DNA from: DASRPD01 sp035646535
GTDB taxonomy: Bacteria > Actinomycetota > Acidimicrobiia > IMCC26256 > JANYLB01
Direction: 5' to 3'
Length of the DNA stretch: 52,674 nucleotides
Assembly (NCBI GenBank): GCA_035646535.1
Contig: DASRPD010000112.1
Location: forward strand, 1-52,674
Shown: positions 34,699-42,388 of the stretch, piece by piece
Layout: each line of letters begins with the position of its first letter
Position numbering within the stretch: position 1 is the first letter of the stretch
Translations under genes and position numbers: made by a program
The notes under the pieces: model-generated
Database searches by the model: none
What the model was told of the DNA's origin: nothing
The model's input: only the letters and a program-made list of their open reading frames with translations

Positions 34699-35423
34699 CG
34701 CTCGACGATCTCGAGATCGAGCTGCGCAAGCTCCCCGGAGTGCGCGCCGCGGGTTTCACCGAGCGCGACGACGTTCTGATCGTACAGCTGCACGTCGGCG
34801 GTACCAGCGAATCCGGTCTGCCGCTCCAGGCGACCCGTATCGCGCACCGCCACTCGGAGGGCCCCGTCGCGGTGGAGCTCGTGCGGTGGCGCACCACCGA
34901 GCTGGCGCCGCCGGCGGATCCGACCGGTGCCGAGCGTTCGCGGGTAGGTGACGGCACCACCGGGACACCGACCGAGGGCACCCAGGTCGAAGCACCGGAG
35001 GGTGACGAGTCGGCTGGTGACACACGGGCGGACGACGGCCCGCGCGAGCGCCGCGTTCGGCTCCTTGCCGTACTCACGTTCCCCGACACCGACGAGCTCG
35101 AGGTGCACCTCACGCTCGCGGGACGGCGCACCATCGGGCGGGCGGCTGCGAGCCGCGGCCTCGTCGGCGCGGTGGAGGCCACCCTCGACGCGCTCGGGGC
35201 ATTTTCGCCGAGCCTCACGCTCGCGTCGTCCTGGGCCAAGCCGGTCGACGTCACCGAGGGCGAGCCCTACCTCGTGGCGTGCGAGGTCATCGCGGACGAC
35301 GGGTCGAGCCGCCACGGCATTGCCAGCGGCGCCAGCCCCATCGAGGCCGCGGCACGCGCGTCGCTGCACGCGCTCAACCGGTCACTGGCCCGCTCGCTCG
35401 ACGCCGCGGCGGCCGCGGACTGA
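34695..35423 (+). CDS. Hypothetical two-domain protein, partner of the GGDEF gene
   Basis: This 242-residue protein is translationally coupled to the GGDEF gene through a GTGA overlap. Residues 1-65 form one compact alpha/beta region (MTLDDLEIELRKLPGVRAAGF, then VLIVQLHVGG). A Gly/Thr/Glu-rich linker of about 45 residues comes next, then a second region (about 115-235) with ERRVRLLAVLTFPDTDELEVHL and an Ala-rich helix at the end. I do not recognise the family. Coupling suggests it works with, or senses for, the cyclase. Confidence 0.75.
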   Translation: MTLDDLEIELRKLPGVRAAGFTERDDVLIVQLHVGGTSESGLPLQATRIAHRHSEGPVAVELVRWRTTELAPPADPTGAERSRVGDGTTGTPTEGTQVEAPEGDESAGDTRADDGPRERRVRLLAVLTFPDTDELEVHLTLAGRRTIGRAAASRGLVGAVEATLDALGAFSPSLTLASSWAKPVDVTEGEPYLVACEVIADDGSSRHGIASGASPIEAAARASLHALNRSLARSLDAAAAAD

Positions 35424-35469
35424 CACCGCGGCACCGAACAACGTCTCGGACCGGGGCGAAGCGCCGGGG

Positions 35470-35475
35470 TAGCGT
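35470..35475 (+). promoter_or_regulatory. -10 box for tRNA-Arg
   Basis: TAGCGT ends 9 bases before the tRNA start. Confidence 0.4.
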
Positions 35476-35484
35476 GGCCGTTCC

Positions 35485-35556
35485 GCCCTCGTAGCTCAGG
35501 GGATAGAGCATCGGCCTCCGGAGCCGTGTGCGCAGGTTCGAATCCTGCCGAGGGCA
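35485..35556 (+). tRNA. tRNA-Arg (anticodon CCG)
   Basis: Acceptor arms GCCCTCG and CGAGGGC pair fully, with A as the discriminator base. The D arm is GCTC/GAGC. The anticodon loop CTCCGGA carries CCG, reading codon CGG. The T arm GCAGG-TTCGAAT-CCTGC is perfect. A T-T mismatch at the top of the anticodon stem is slightly unusual. CCA is not encoded. A short T-run at about 35572 may end the transcript. Confidence 0.95.
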
Positions 35557-35625
35557 CGTTGGCGAGAGCGTTTTTCTTCATGTCGAGGACGTCGTGCACG
35601 CGCGCCTCGGGGCATATCGCTCCCG

Positions 35626-36447
35626 CTACCGCCGTGGGGTGAGCGACGCGATGGTCAACTCGCCGCGCTCGGTGTACACGACCGCGCCGACCGGTGACGG
35701 CGACTCGACGCGAATGTCCCGACGGATGCGCAGGGGCAGGCCATCTTGTACCGCGTACCAGAAGTCGCTGCGCTCGGTGCCCGTCTGGTCGCCGCTCAGT
35801 GTGCGATCGGCGCGGTAGTGGTCGGCCTCCACCGACGACCCGGCGACGCGCACACGCTCGCGGCCGACGAAGGTGTTGGTCCCCGCCGCAGTGACCGTCG
35901 TGGCGCGCTCCACGCTGCGTCCCGTGCAGGACTGCCGCCAGGAGTCGCCCGGGCTCGCCGCGACGCGGATCGCCTGTCCGGGTGGGCGGCACGTGAAGTC
36001 CTGCGTGTCGTCGACCGCGAACGCCCCGAAGTCGAAGCGCTGGGTGGTCCGGCCGCCGGTCTCCTCGAGCGCGCGGTCCCGCGCGCAGTAGAAGGTCTCC
36101 TGGACGTGATTGGTGCTGTACTCGACTCGGAAGGTCCAGCAGTCCGATTCGGTCGCGGTCACCGTCACCGGCTGGCGCGGTCCCCACTGCTGATTGGCGG
36201 CGAGGACCGAGAGGCGCTCGGTGCCCTCGCCCCGGTAGGTGTAGACGCCCGGCTCCGGCACGAGAAAGCCGGACGCGCCGGCGTCGTGGTTGTCGCGGAA
36301 GCGCTCGACCGCCTCGTCGACCGACGCTTCGTCCGCGCCGCGACCACCCCAGAGCAGCGCCACGGCTCCCCCGACCGCGGCGACGACCACGACCGCGACC
36401 GCCAGGACCACCCACAGCCAGCGGCGGCGCCTCCGCGAGGTGCTCAT
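35626..36447 (-). CDS. Membrane-anchored extracytoplasmic protein of unknown function
   Basis: This 273-residue protein has a basic start (MSTSRRRRRWLW), one membrane helix (about 10-32) and an extracytoplasmic beta-rich domain with five cysteines, including SDCWTF, TFYCARD and DFTCRPPG. I do not recognise the family; it resembles generic actinobacterial membrane-anchored proteins with a lipoprotein-like beta fold. The ATG overlaps the stop of the small gene upstream (ATGA). Confidence 0.8.
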   Translation of the reverse strand: MSTSRRRRRWLWVVLAVAVVVVAAVGGAVALLWGGRGADEASVDEAVERFRDNHDAGASGFLVPEPGVYTYRGEGTERLSVLAANQQWGPRQPVTVTATESDCWTFRVEYSTNHVQETFYCARDRALEETGGRTTQRFDFGAFAVDDTQDFTCRPPGQAIRVAASPGDSWRQSCTGRSVERATTVTAAGTNTFVGRERVRVAGSSVEADHYRADRTLSGDQTGTERSDFWYAVQDGLPLRIRRDIRVESPSPVGAVVYTERGELTIASLTPRR

Positions 36448-36677
36448 GACTCGAGGGGCGCGGCCCGCGCCGTGTCCACGTCGATCCTCGGCGCGGGCGT
36501 GAGGGCGCTTGCCCGATGGCCGGCGGCCGAGCCGTCGATCGTCACCTGACCCGCTCCGCCCACACCCTGGTCCGCTTGGTCGCCGATCGGCTCATACCGC
36601 GAGGTGGACGCGCCCACATGCCTGTCACGCGCTCCCTGTCGAGGTGGACTGAGGCGGCTCATCGCGCTCCGTGTCAT
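36444..36677 (-). CDS. Small hypothetical protein coupled to the membrane-anchored protein
   Basis: A 77-residue frame starts with ATG at 36677 (MTRSAMSRLSPPRQG) and ends at a TGA that overlaps the next gene start by four bases. Coupling and high third-position GC support it; an ATG at 36662 with GGAG upstream is an alternative start. The C-terminal part reads GGAGQVTIDGSAAGHRAS. No family is recognised. A repeat element sits directly upstream. Confidence 0.4.
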   Translation of the reverse strand: MTRSAMSRLSPPRQGARDRHVGASTSRYEPIGDQADQGVGGAGQVTIDGSAAGHRASALTPAPRIDVDTARAAPLES

Positions 36678-36685
36678 ACCTGCGC

Positions 36686-36847
36686 CCTCGCACGTCTCAG
36701 GACGTGTGCTCCCCCGACAAGCCTGGCACGCGGAGGCGAACGGTATCCGGCCTGAACCGCCGGGTTTCGTGCAGTCTCGGGATGTTCGCCCGGTTCTGCG
36801 CCCACGTGCCCGCCTCTTGTGGCGCACACGTCCTGAGACGTGCGAGG
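36686..36847. repeat. 162-bp element bounded by perfect 24-bp inverted repeats
   Basis: Arms 36686-36709 and 36824-36847 are exact reverse complements (24 of 24). Each arm is itself a hairpin (CACGTC-TCAG-GACGTG). The 114-base interior also has a pairing segment (CCGCCGGG with CCCGGTTC region). No gene is convincing inside. It could be a MITE-like element or a structured RNA. No flanking target duplication is seen. Confidence 0.8.
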
Positions 36848-37624
36848 CGATCAACTGGGCCAGGGAGGCCGCGGCTCGCCTCGAGAGAGGTCTCGACGCG
36901 GCAGAGGGGCCGTCGGATCTGGCCTCAGGCGTTGTTGTGCCGGCCAGTCAGGGTCCGCGAGATCCGTTCTTCGCCTGCTTCGACGACTTGCAGTCGGTGG
37001 GGTCGCACTCGAGGTCCCAGCCGCACGTGTACACGTCGCCGCTGGGAGGATTGAACTCGTATCGGGACGTCGCGACGCCGGCGGGGCTTGCGGTGAGAAC
37101 GATCTCGTTCTGGAAGCACGCGGTCGCGAGCCCGGGACCCGTGAAGGCCGGGTTGGTCGGGTCGAGGGGCTCGATGCGCAGTCGGAACCGGCCGCGCCTG
37201 AACGTTCCGACGAGGCGAGCGTCTCCGTACTCCTCGTAGGTGTACGCCGCTATCGGGCAGGCGACCGAACCCCGGAGGGGCAGCACGAGCGCGACGGCGT
37301 CGCTGCCGTTCTCGCCGGCGAGAACCTCACCGTCATAGGTGGAGGTGCAGTCCGCGCCGGTTTGCTCCATGGAGAACTTGCCCTCCCACAACCGCATGTC
37401 CGCGACCTCTGGCTTCTCGCTCTGGCCGTCGTTCTCGAGGGCTTCGCGGGCGACGCACCAGAAGCCGACCTTCTTGACCGCGCCGCGCCGTTGCGCACGG
37501 GTACGCGCCTTGCGCAACGGGACTGCCATGAACTCGGCATTCAGCGCCGTGAACTGATCCGCGAGAGCGTGGAGTCGCCGCGACGACGGGTTCTTCGCGT
37601 TGCGCAGCTTCCGGAGCGACGTGC

Positions 37625-37661
37625 AGAGATCGGGGAACTCGGCGCCATCGAGGCTCTCGGC
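37625..37661 (-). repeat. 37-bp direct repeat, copy 1
   Basis: It matches 37699-37735 at 36 of 37 positions, offset 74 bases. This duplication breaks the exported-protein gene. Confidence 0.9.
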
Positions 37662-37698
37662 CCGCACGCCGTTGTTCTACCTCACACCCGACGCGTCG

Positions 37699-37735
37699 AG
37701 AGATCGGCGAACTCGGCGCCATCGAGGCTCTCGGC
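37699..37735 (-). repeat. 37-bp direct repeat, copy 2
   Basis: Partner of 37625-37661, one mismatch. Confidence 0.9.
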
Positions 37736-37813
37736 GGTCCTGCCGGCGGCGACATCCGGCGCCCCCGCGACCGTGACGACCATGGCGACCAGCACCACCA
37801 GCCCGCGTCGCAT

Positions 37814-38113
37814 CGGAGTCCACGAGCTCGATCGCCTGGATGCACGGGATCTGCTCGTCGCGGAGCTCGTTCTCGACCCGGCACGCCGTGGGTCATGTCG
37901 AGAGATTCACCGGTTGCCTCGCCGCGACAATGATCGACGCGAGGCGGATTCATGCTCTTGATGGTACGCCACGGTGTCAACGTTGGGACCGCTCACCACC
38001 GACAGCGCGCCGAACGAGACGGCGAGACAAGATGAGCACGGAGTCAATCGAACCAGCGCCAGTCCCGCACGCTGTGGTTTCACCGTGCTCGCGACCCCGA
38101 CGCGAGGACTCGG
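37814..38113. other. Intergenic region with a minus-strand promoter
   Basis: No convincing gene is seen in these 300 bases. On the minus strand TTGACA at 37980-37975 is followed after 17 bases by GAGCAT at 37957-37952, a possible promoter for the broken exported-protein gene. Confidence 0.4.
37952..37980 (-). promoter_or_regulatory. Possible promoter (perfect -35) for the broken secreted-protein gene
   Basis: TTGACA, 17-base spacer, GAGCAT on the minus strand. The -10 is weak. Confidence 0.35.
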
Positions 38114-38341
38114 TCACGGCGAGGAGAGCTGAGAAGGCTCGCCGAGCAGTTCGATGATGCGCTCGTTCTGGGCGCGGATGGCCTCCAGGTTCGCCATCAT
38201 CCGCTTGGGTGGGAAGGCGTCCGGCATCCCGTCGAACATGCGCTCGCACGCCTCGAGGCCCCGCGCGCGCAACTGCGGCGCGAACCGGCGAGCGGCCACG
38301 ACGGCGCCGATGATTGCCAGCAGACCGAGCAGCTTCTTCAT
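38114..38341 (-). CDS. Small membrane protein of unknown function
   Basis: This 75-residue protein has an N-terminal hydrophobic helix (KKLLGLLAIIGAVVAA), a basic stretch (RRFAPQLRARG) and an amphipathic C-terminal helix (MMANLEAIRAQNERIIELLG). GGGAG lies about 8 bases before the ATG. It looks like a small anchored protein with a cytoplasmic coiled helix. No family is recognised. Confidence 0.7.
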   Translation of the reverse strand: MKKLLGLLAIIGAVVAARRFAPQLRARGLEACERMFDGMPDAFPPKRMMANLEAIRAQNERIIELLGEPSQLSSP

Positions 38342-38501
38342 GGTCGCTCCCGAAAGACCGAGCTCGACTGTCGTCCGAATGCCTCGAGGCTCCCGCGATC
38401 AGCGTTGCACTGATAGGGCCGGACGTCCTCTTCGCCGCCTCCCCTTCGGCGCGTCCCCCACCGGTCGTGGCCCGCGGTCGACAGTGGTTGGAGCACTGCT
38501 C

Positions 38502-38507
38502 TAGAGT
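38502..38507 (+). promoter_or_regulatory. -10 box and repeated CTGCTCTAG before the TetR gene
   Basis: TAGAGT ends 9 bases before the GTG at 38517. CTGCTCTAG occurs twice, 13 bases apart (38497 and 38510), and could bind the regulator itself. Confidence 0.4.
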
Positions 38508-38516
38508 CCTGCTCTA

Positions 38517-39116
38517 GTGAGTGACACGCGAGCGCGCATCCTGGCCACCGCGACCCGTCAGCTCCTCGACCGCGGCTACGCGGCGTTCACGGTGGCCTCG
38601 GTCCGAGAGGAGCTGCGGCTCTCGAGCGGCAGCATGTTCCACGCCTACCCCTCGAAGGCAGCGCTCGCCGCGGCGGTGTACGTCGAGGGCATGGCGGACT
38701 ACCAACGCGCCGCGATGGCTGGCCTCGCGATCTCCTCTGACCCGGAACAGACTCTCCGTTGCCTGATCGATACCCACCTCGGTTGGGTACAGGACCACCC
38801 GGGACTGGCCCGATTTCTGTTCTCGACGCTCCCCGGAGAGGTCGTCGCCGAGGCAGCCGCGCCCCTCGCCCAACGCAACGCCACCTTCTACGACGCGCTC
38901 GACCGGTTCTACGGCCGAATGACCGAAGCCGGGCTGATGGGCCCCCTCGACCGCCGCGTCGCCCACGCAATCTGTATCGGGCCCGCCCAGGAGTACTGCC
39001 GCCAGTGGACACGCGACGACCACGCGGCGGCGCCCCGAGAGCTCTCGTCCGTCCTGGCCGAGGTCGCGCTCGCCGCGATCCGCACCACCACGGCGTTGGC
39101 CGTGAACAACTCATGA
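38517..39116 (+). CDS. TetR-family transcriptional regulator
   Basis: This 199-residue protein has a TetR helix-turn-helix (ARILATATRQLLDRGYAAFTV, shortened here, then ELRLSSGSMFHAYPSKAAL). It is followed after 12 bases by a crotonase gene, so it probably regulates a small fatty-acid or acyl-CoA operon. The GTG at 38517 lies directly after the -10-like box. Confidence 0.88.
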   Translation: MSDTRARILATATRQLLDRGYAAFTVASVREELRLSSGSMFHAYPSKAALAAAVYVEGMADYQRAAMAGLAISSDPEQTLRCLIDTHLGWVQDHPGLARFLFSTLPGEVVAEAAAPLAQRNATFYDALDRFYGRMTEAGLMGPLDRRVAHAICIGPAQEYCRQWTRDDHAAAPRELSSVLAEVALAAIRTTTALAVNNS

Positions 39117-39128
39117 GGGAGACCGACC

Positions 39129-39821
39129 ATGCCCACGACGAGCCCACTCACCTACGATCTCGCCGATTCGATCGCGACGATCACGATGGATGACGGCAAG
39201 GCCAACGTGATGTCACTCACGATGCTCGAAGCACTCGCCGATGCGTTCGATCGCGCCGAGGCCGATCGGGCGGTCGTCGTGCTCACCGGGCGCCACGGGC
39301 TGTTCTCGGCCGGCTACGACCTGGCCGTGTTCGACGCCGGCGCCGCCGAGATCGTCCGCACCCTCCGAGCGGGCGGCGACATCGTCCATCGGATCATGTC
39401 GTTCCCGTTTCCCGTGGTCGCGTCATGCACCGGACACGCCATCGCCCAGGGCGCGTTCACGCTGCTGGCCGCCGACGTCCGCATCGGCGCGGCCGGGGCG
39501 TTCAAGATCGGCCTCAACGAGGTCGCGATCGGGCTGACCATCCCGCACTACGGGATCGAAGCCGCCCGCATGCGACTGACCCCGGCGTGGTGCAACCACG
39601 CCACTATCACCGGCGCGTTCTACTCGCCGCCGGACGCTCTCGTCGCCGGGTTCCTCGACCGGGTCGTCGAAGCCGAGAGCCTGCACGATCAAACCCAGAG
39701 CGAGGCACGTCGACTGGCCGGGATCGACATGACCGCCCACGCCGCGACCAAGCTCAGGGTGCGCGCCTCGGCCATCCGAGCCGTACGCGACGGCATCGAC
39801 CGCGAGTTCCCGGCCGCCTGA
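39129..39821 (+). CDS. Crotonase/enoyl-CoA hydratase family protein
   Basis: This 230-residue protein has the crotonase fold: DGKANVMSLTMLEAL, LTGRHGLFSAGYDL (oxyanion hole), ASCTGHAIAQGAF and FKIGLNEVAIGLTIPHYGIE. One catalytic glutamate position (GLNEVAIG) is kept; the second is not clear, so it may be a hydratase, isomerase or thioesterase. GGGAG is upstream of the ATG. It follows the TetR gene. Confidence 0.88.
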   Translation: MPTTSPLTYDLADSIATITMDDGKANVMSLTMLEALADAFDRAEADRAVVVLTGRHGLFSAGYDLAVFDAGAAEIVRTLRAGGDIVHRIMSFPFPVVASCTGHAIAQGAFTLLAADVRIGAAGAFKIGLNEVAIGLTIPHYGIEAARMRLTPAWCNHATITGAFYSPPDALVAGFLDRVVEAESLHDQTQSEARRLAGIDMTAHAATKLRVRASAIRAVRDGIDREFPAA

Positions 39822-39978
39822 CCCACCGCCGACCGCACGCGCACCGAGCCGCGTCGTCACGGGCATCGCCCGCAACGACCTCCAACCGTGCGGAGACCTC
39901 ACGGGTGGTCGAGATGCGAGACTCCGGCACCGGCGCGCGGGGCCGCCGCGGGCACACTCGTCGAGACAGGGGCAGACG

Positions 39979-40782
39979 ATGACGACCTCCCGAGCGACGG
40001 GATCTGGAGAACCGGAGCCGTGCACGCGGCTGCGCGACCGCACGATCCTCGTGATCGGCGCAGGCACCCAGGCCTCCGACGATCCCGACGCGCCGATGGG
40101 CAACGGCCGGGCGATCGCGTTGCGAGCCGCGGCGGAAGGCGCGACCGTCGTCTGCGGGGACCGGGTGGAAGCAGCCGCCCGAGAGACCGCCCGGCTCGTA
40201 CGCGAGGCGGGCGGTACCGCGAGCGCGATCGAGGGCGACATCACGAGCGAGGCCGACTGCGCGGCCATGGTCGGCGCGGCCGGCACCGGGCTCTGGGGCG
40301 TGGTGTGCAACCCGGGCATCGGTCGGGGCCACGGGCTGGAACACACCACCGAGACGGACTGGGAGCTGACGTTCGCGGTCAACGCCCGGGGCCCGTTTCT
40401 CGCGGCGCGTGCCGCGCTGCCGGCGCTCCCCGACGGCGGGTCGATCGTCTTCATCGGCTCGGTGGCCGGTCTGCAACCCGGGAGCCGCATGCCCGCATAC
40501 GACGCGTCGAAGGCCGCGCTGATCGGGCTGTGCCGCCACGTCGCACTCGAAGGCGCGCGCCGAGGCGTGCGCGCCAATGTCGTCGCCCCCGGGCTCATCG
40601 ACACGCCGCTCGGTCGCTTCGCCACCGAGGGCCGCCCGGCGCGTGGGCGGACGCCCGTACCGCTCGGCCGCCAGGGCAACGCCACCGAGGTCGCGGCCGC
40701 GACCGCCTTCCTGCTGTCGGACGACGCGAGCTACGTCACCGGACACACCCTCACCGTCGACGGCGGACTCCAGCTCATCTAG
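39979..40782 (+). CDS. Short-chain dehydrogenase/reductase
   Basis: This 267-residue SDR has the catalytic FIGSVAGL serine and YDASK Tyr-x3-Lys. The N-terminal nucleotide motif is stretched: VIGAGTQASDDPDAPMGNGRA has an insert of about eight residues in the glycine-rich loop, and the usual NAG motif reads CNPGIG. The C-terminal GHTLTVDGGLQ is normal. AGGGG precedes the ATG. Substrate unknown; the crotonase upstream suggests acyl-CoA metabolism. Confidence 0.88.
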   Translation: MTTSRATGSGEPEPCTRLRDRTILVIGAGTQASDDPDAPMGNGRAIALRAAAEGATVVCGDRVEAAARETARLVREAGGTASAIEGDITSEADCAAMVGAAGTGLWGVVCNPGIGRGHGLEHTTETDWELTFAVNARGPFLAARAALPALPDGGSIVFIGSVAGLQPGSRMPAYDASKAALIGLCRHVALEGARRGVRANVVAPGLIDTPLGRFATEGRPARGRTPVPLGRQGNATEVAAATAFLLSDDASYVTGHTLTVDGGLQLI

Positions 40783-40814
40783 CCCCGGACCCACCAGCCG
40801 CGCCCACCCCGTTT

Positions 40815-40865
40815 CGCTTTGGCGTCGCAGGACGGGAACAGTTCCCGTCCTGCGACGCCAAAGCG
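40815..40865. repeat. Perfect 24-bp hairpin with a 3-base loop
   Basis: Arms 40815-40838 and 40842-40865 are exact reverse complements, extended outside by CACCCC/GGGGTG after small bulges. It lies 32 bases after the SDR stop. There is no T-run, so it could be a terminator of unusual type or a palindromic repeat element. Confidence 0.85.
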
Positions 40866-40934
40866 GTGGGGTGAGCGACCCTGCGACACCAACGCGCGGA
40901 GTTGAGTACGGCGCCGCGGGCATAGTCTCCGACC

Positions 40935-40979
40935 GACTCGACGGACTCGACGGACTCGACGGACTCGACGGACTCGACG
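40935..40979. repeat. 9-bp tandem repeat, five copies
   Basis: Five exact copies of GACTCGACG end 18 bases before the ATG of the next SDR gene. Confidence 0.9.
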
Positions 40980-40997
40980 ACGGAAGGCAGCCAGGGC

Positions 40998-41786
40998 ATG
41001 GGAGCACTCGACGGCAAGGTCGCGTTGATCACCGGCGCGGCCTCGGGGATCGGCAAGGCGACGGCCGAACGCTTCGCCGCCGAGGGGGCGCACGTCGGCC
41101 TCGTCGACTTCTCCGACGAGGCCGGACGCGCCGTCGCCGAGTCGATCGGCGGGCGGTTCATCCACGCGGACGCGGGCGAGGCTGGCGAGGTCGACGCGGC
41201 GTTCGCCGAGTGCGAGCGCGAATTCGGTGGCCTCGACGTGGCGTTCCTCAACGCCGGGATCGCCATCGGACACGCCGACCTGGACACACTGTCGGACGAC
41301 GTCTACCGGCGGATCATGCGCGTGAACGTCGATGGGGTCGTGTTCGGCGCGCGGGCGGCCATCCGAGCCCTCGAACGACGCGGCGGCGGTGCGATCGTGG
41401 CCACGGCGTCGCTCGCCGGCATCATCCCCTTTGCCGCCGACCCGGTCTACGACGCGACCAAACACGCCGTCGTCGGACTCATCCGCAGCATCGCCCCAAC
41501 GCTCGCACCCAAGCACATCACCGCCAACACGGTGAACCCGGGCATCACCGACACGAACATCATCAGCGAGGAGATGAAGGCCGCCTTCGCCGCGGCGGAG
41601 TTCCCGCTGATCCCCGCCTCGCAGATCGCCGACGCGGTCCTCGGTCTCGTCACCTCCGGCGTCACCGGGCAGTGCTGGGTCTGTCAGCCCGGCCGCGACG
41701 CCGAGCCGTACGAGTTCCGCCAGGTCCCCGGCCCGCGCACCGGCCAGGCCCAGGGTCGAATGCCGCCGTCGGTTCGGGCGGACTGA
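40998..41786 (+). CDS. Short-chain dehydrogenase/reductase
   Basis: This 262-residue SDR has a classical cofactor site (ALITGAASGIGKATAERF), the LNAGI motif and the catalytic TASLAGI serine with YDATK. NTVNPGITDTNI is typical of the family. The purine-rich GGAAGG/CAGGG stretch is upstream of the ATG. It is separate from the SDR before it by a hairpin and a tandem repeat. Confidence 0.9.
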   Translation: MGALDGKVALITGAASGIGKATAERFAAEGAHVGLVDFSDEAGRAVAESIGGRFIHADAGEAGEVDAAFAECEREFGGLDVAFLNAGIAIGHADLDTLSDDVYRRIMRVNVDGVVFGARAAIRALERRGGGAIVATASLAGIIPFAADPVYDATKHAVVGLIRSIAPTLAPKHITANTVNPGITDTNIISEEMKAAFAAAEFPLIPASQIADAVLGLVTSGVTGQCWVCQPGRDAEPYEFRQVPGPRTGQAQGRMPPSVRAD

Positions 41787-41827
41787 CCGGGCCGGCACTG
41801 AGTGCGTCGGCCGTGCCGTCGGGCACG

Positions 41828-41833
41828 TATCGT
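41828..41833 (+). promoter_or_regulatory. -10 box for leaderless bpa transcript
   Basis: TATCGT ends 6 bases before the GTG at 41840 and decides that start. Confidence 0.55.
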
Positions 41834-41839
41834 GGGGGG

Positions 41840-42388
41840 GTGCCCGAAGAAGAGCAGGCCAACGATCCCGCGCGCCCCGAGCCTCCCGTCCGCCCGGAGG
41901 TCGTCGACGCCCCGAGCGGTCCCGACGCGTCCCAGGACGGTTCGGCCGGCGGTTCGAGTGGCGGGCCGGAAGCCGAACCGACCGAACACGTCTCCCGTCC
42001 GACGAAGCTGATCCGCATCGCGTCGATGGTGCGGACGATGCTCGACGAGGTGCGCCGCGCACCGCTCGACGAAGAGGGCCGTCGGTCGCTTCGGACCATC
42101 CACGAGCAGTCGATGCGCGAGCTCGAGGAAGTCCTGTCTCCCGACTTGCGCGAAGAGCTCGCAGACGTCGCGCTGCCGTTGACGGGTGACGCCCCGAGCG
42201 AATCGCAGCTTCGGCTGGCCCAGGCGCAGCTCGTGGGCTGGCTCGAGGGACTGTTCCACGGGATCCAGGCATCGCTGTTCACCCAACAGGCCGCCGCGCA
42301 GCAGCAGCTCGACCAGGTCCGCAACCAGCGAGCAATCGAGATGGGGATAAAGCCCGACGAGAGTGGCGCGCCCGGCGCCTACCTGTGA
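41840..42388 (+). CDS. bpa: Bacterial proteasome activator (Bpa/PafE, DUF2587)
   Basis: Bpa is a ring-shaped, ATP-independent activator that opens the 20S proteasome of Actinobacteria. This 182-residue protein has a disordered Pro/Glu/Ser-rich N-terminus (1-55), then the helical core KLIRIASMVRTMLDEVRRAPL, shortened here to its start, with LSPDLREELADVALPL and QAQLVGWLEGLFHGIQ. It ends GAPGAYL; mycobacterial Bpa ends GQYL, and the final Y-L docks into the proteasome. The GTG at 41840 has TATCGT 6 bases upstream. Its stop overlaps the aroG start. Confidence 0.88.
   Translation: MPEEEQANDPARPEPPVRPEVVDAPSGPDASQDGSAGGSSGGPEAEPTEHVSRPTKLIRIASMVRTMLDEVRRAPLDEEGRRSLRTIHEQSMRELEEVLSPDLREELADVALPLTGDAPSESQLRLAQAQLVGWLEGLFHGIQASLFTQQAAAQQQLDQVRNQRAIEMGIKPDESGAPGAYL

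Larger units (their letters stand above)
36948..37813 (-). pseudogene. Secreted-protein gene broken by a 74-bp duplication
   Basis: ATG at 37813 encodes a signal peptide (RRGLVVLVAMVVTVAGA) followed by AESLDGAEFADL, then a stop. A second copy of nearly the same DNA 74 bases further on resumes in another frame as AESLDGAEFPDLCTSLRKL and continues for about 230 residues to 36948. Removing the extra 74 bases restores one reading frame of about 265 residues. The mature part has about seven cysteines and no recognised family. A GTG at 37667 could still start a truncated cytoplasmic version. A perfect TTGACA at 37980 suggests a promoter is intact. Confidence 0.65.

Noticed and set aside
38034..38157. 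Small ORF starting MSTESIEPAP on the plus strand
   Set aside because: It runs into the convergent small membrane protein gene, has no ribosome binding site and no recognisable features.
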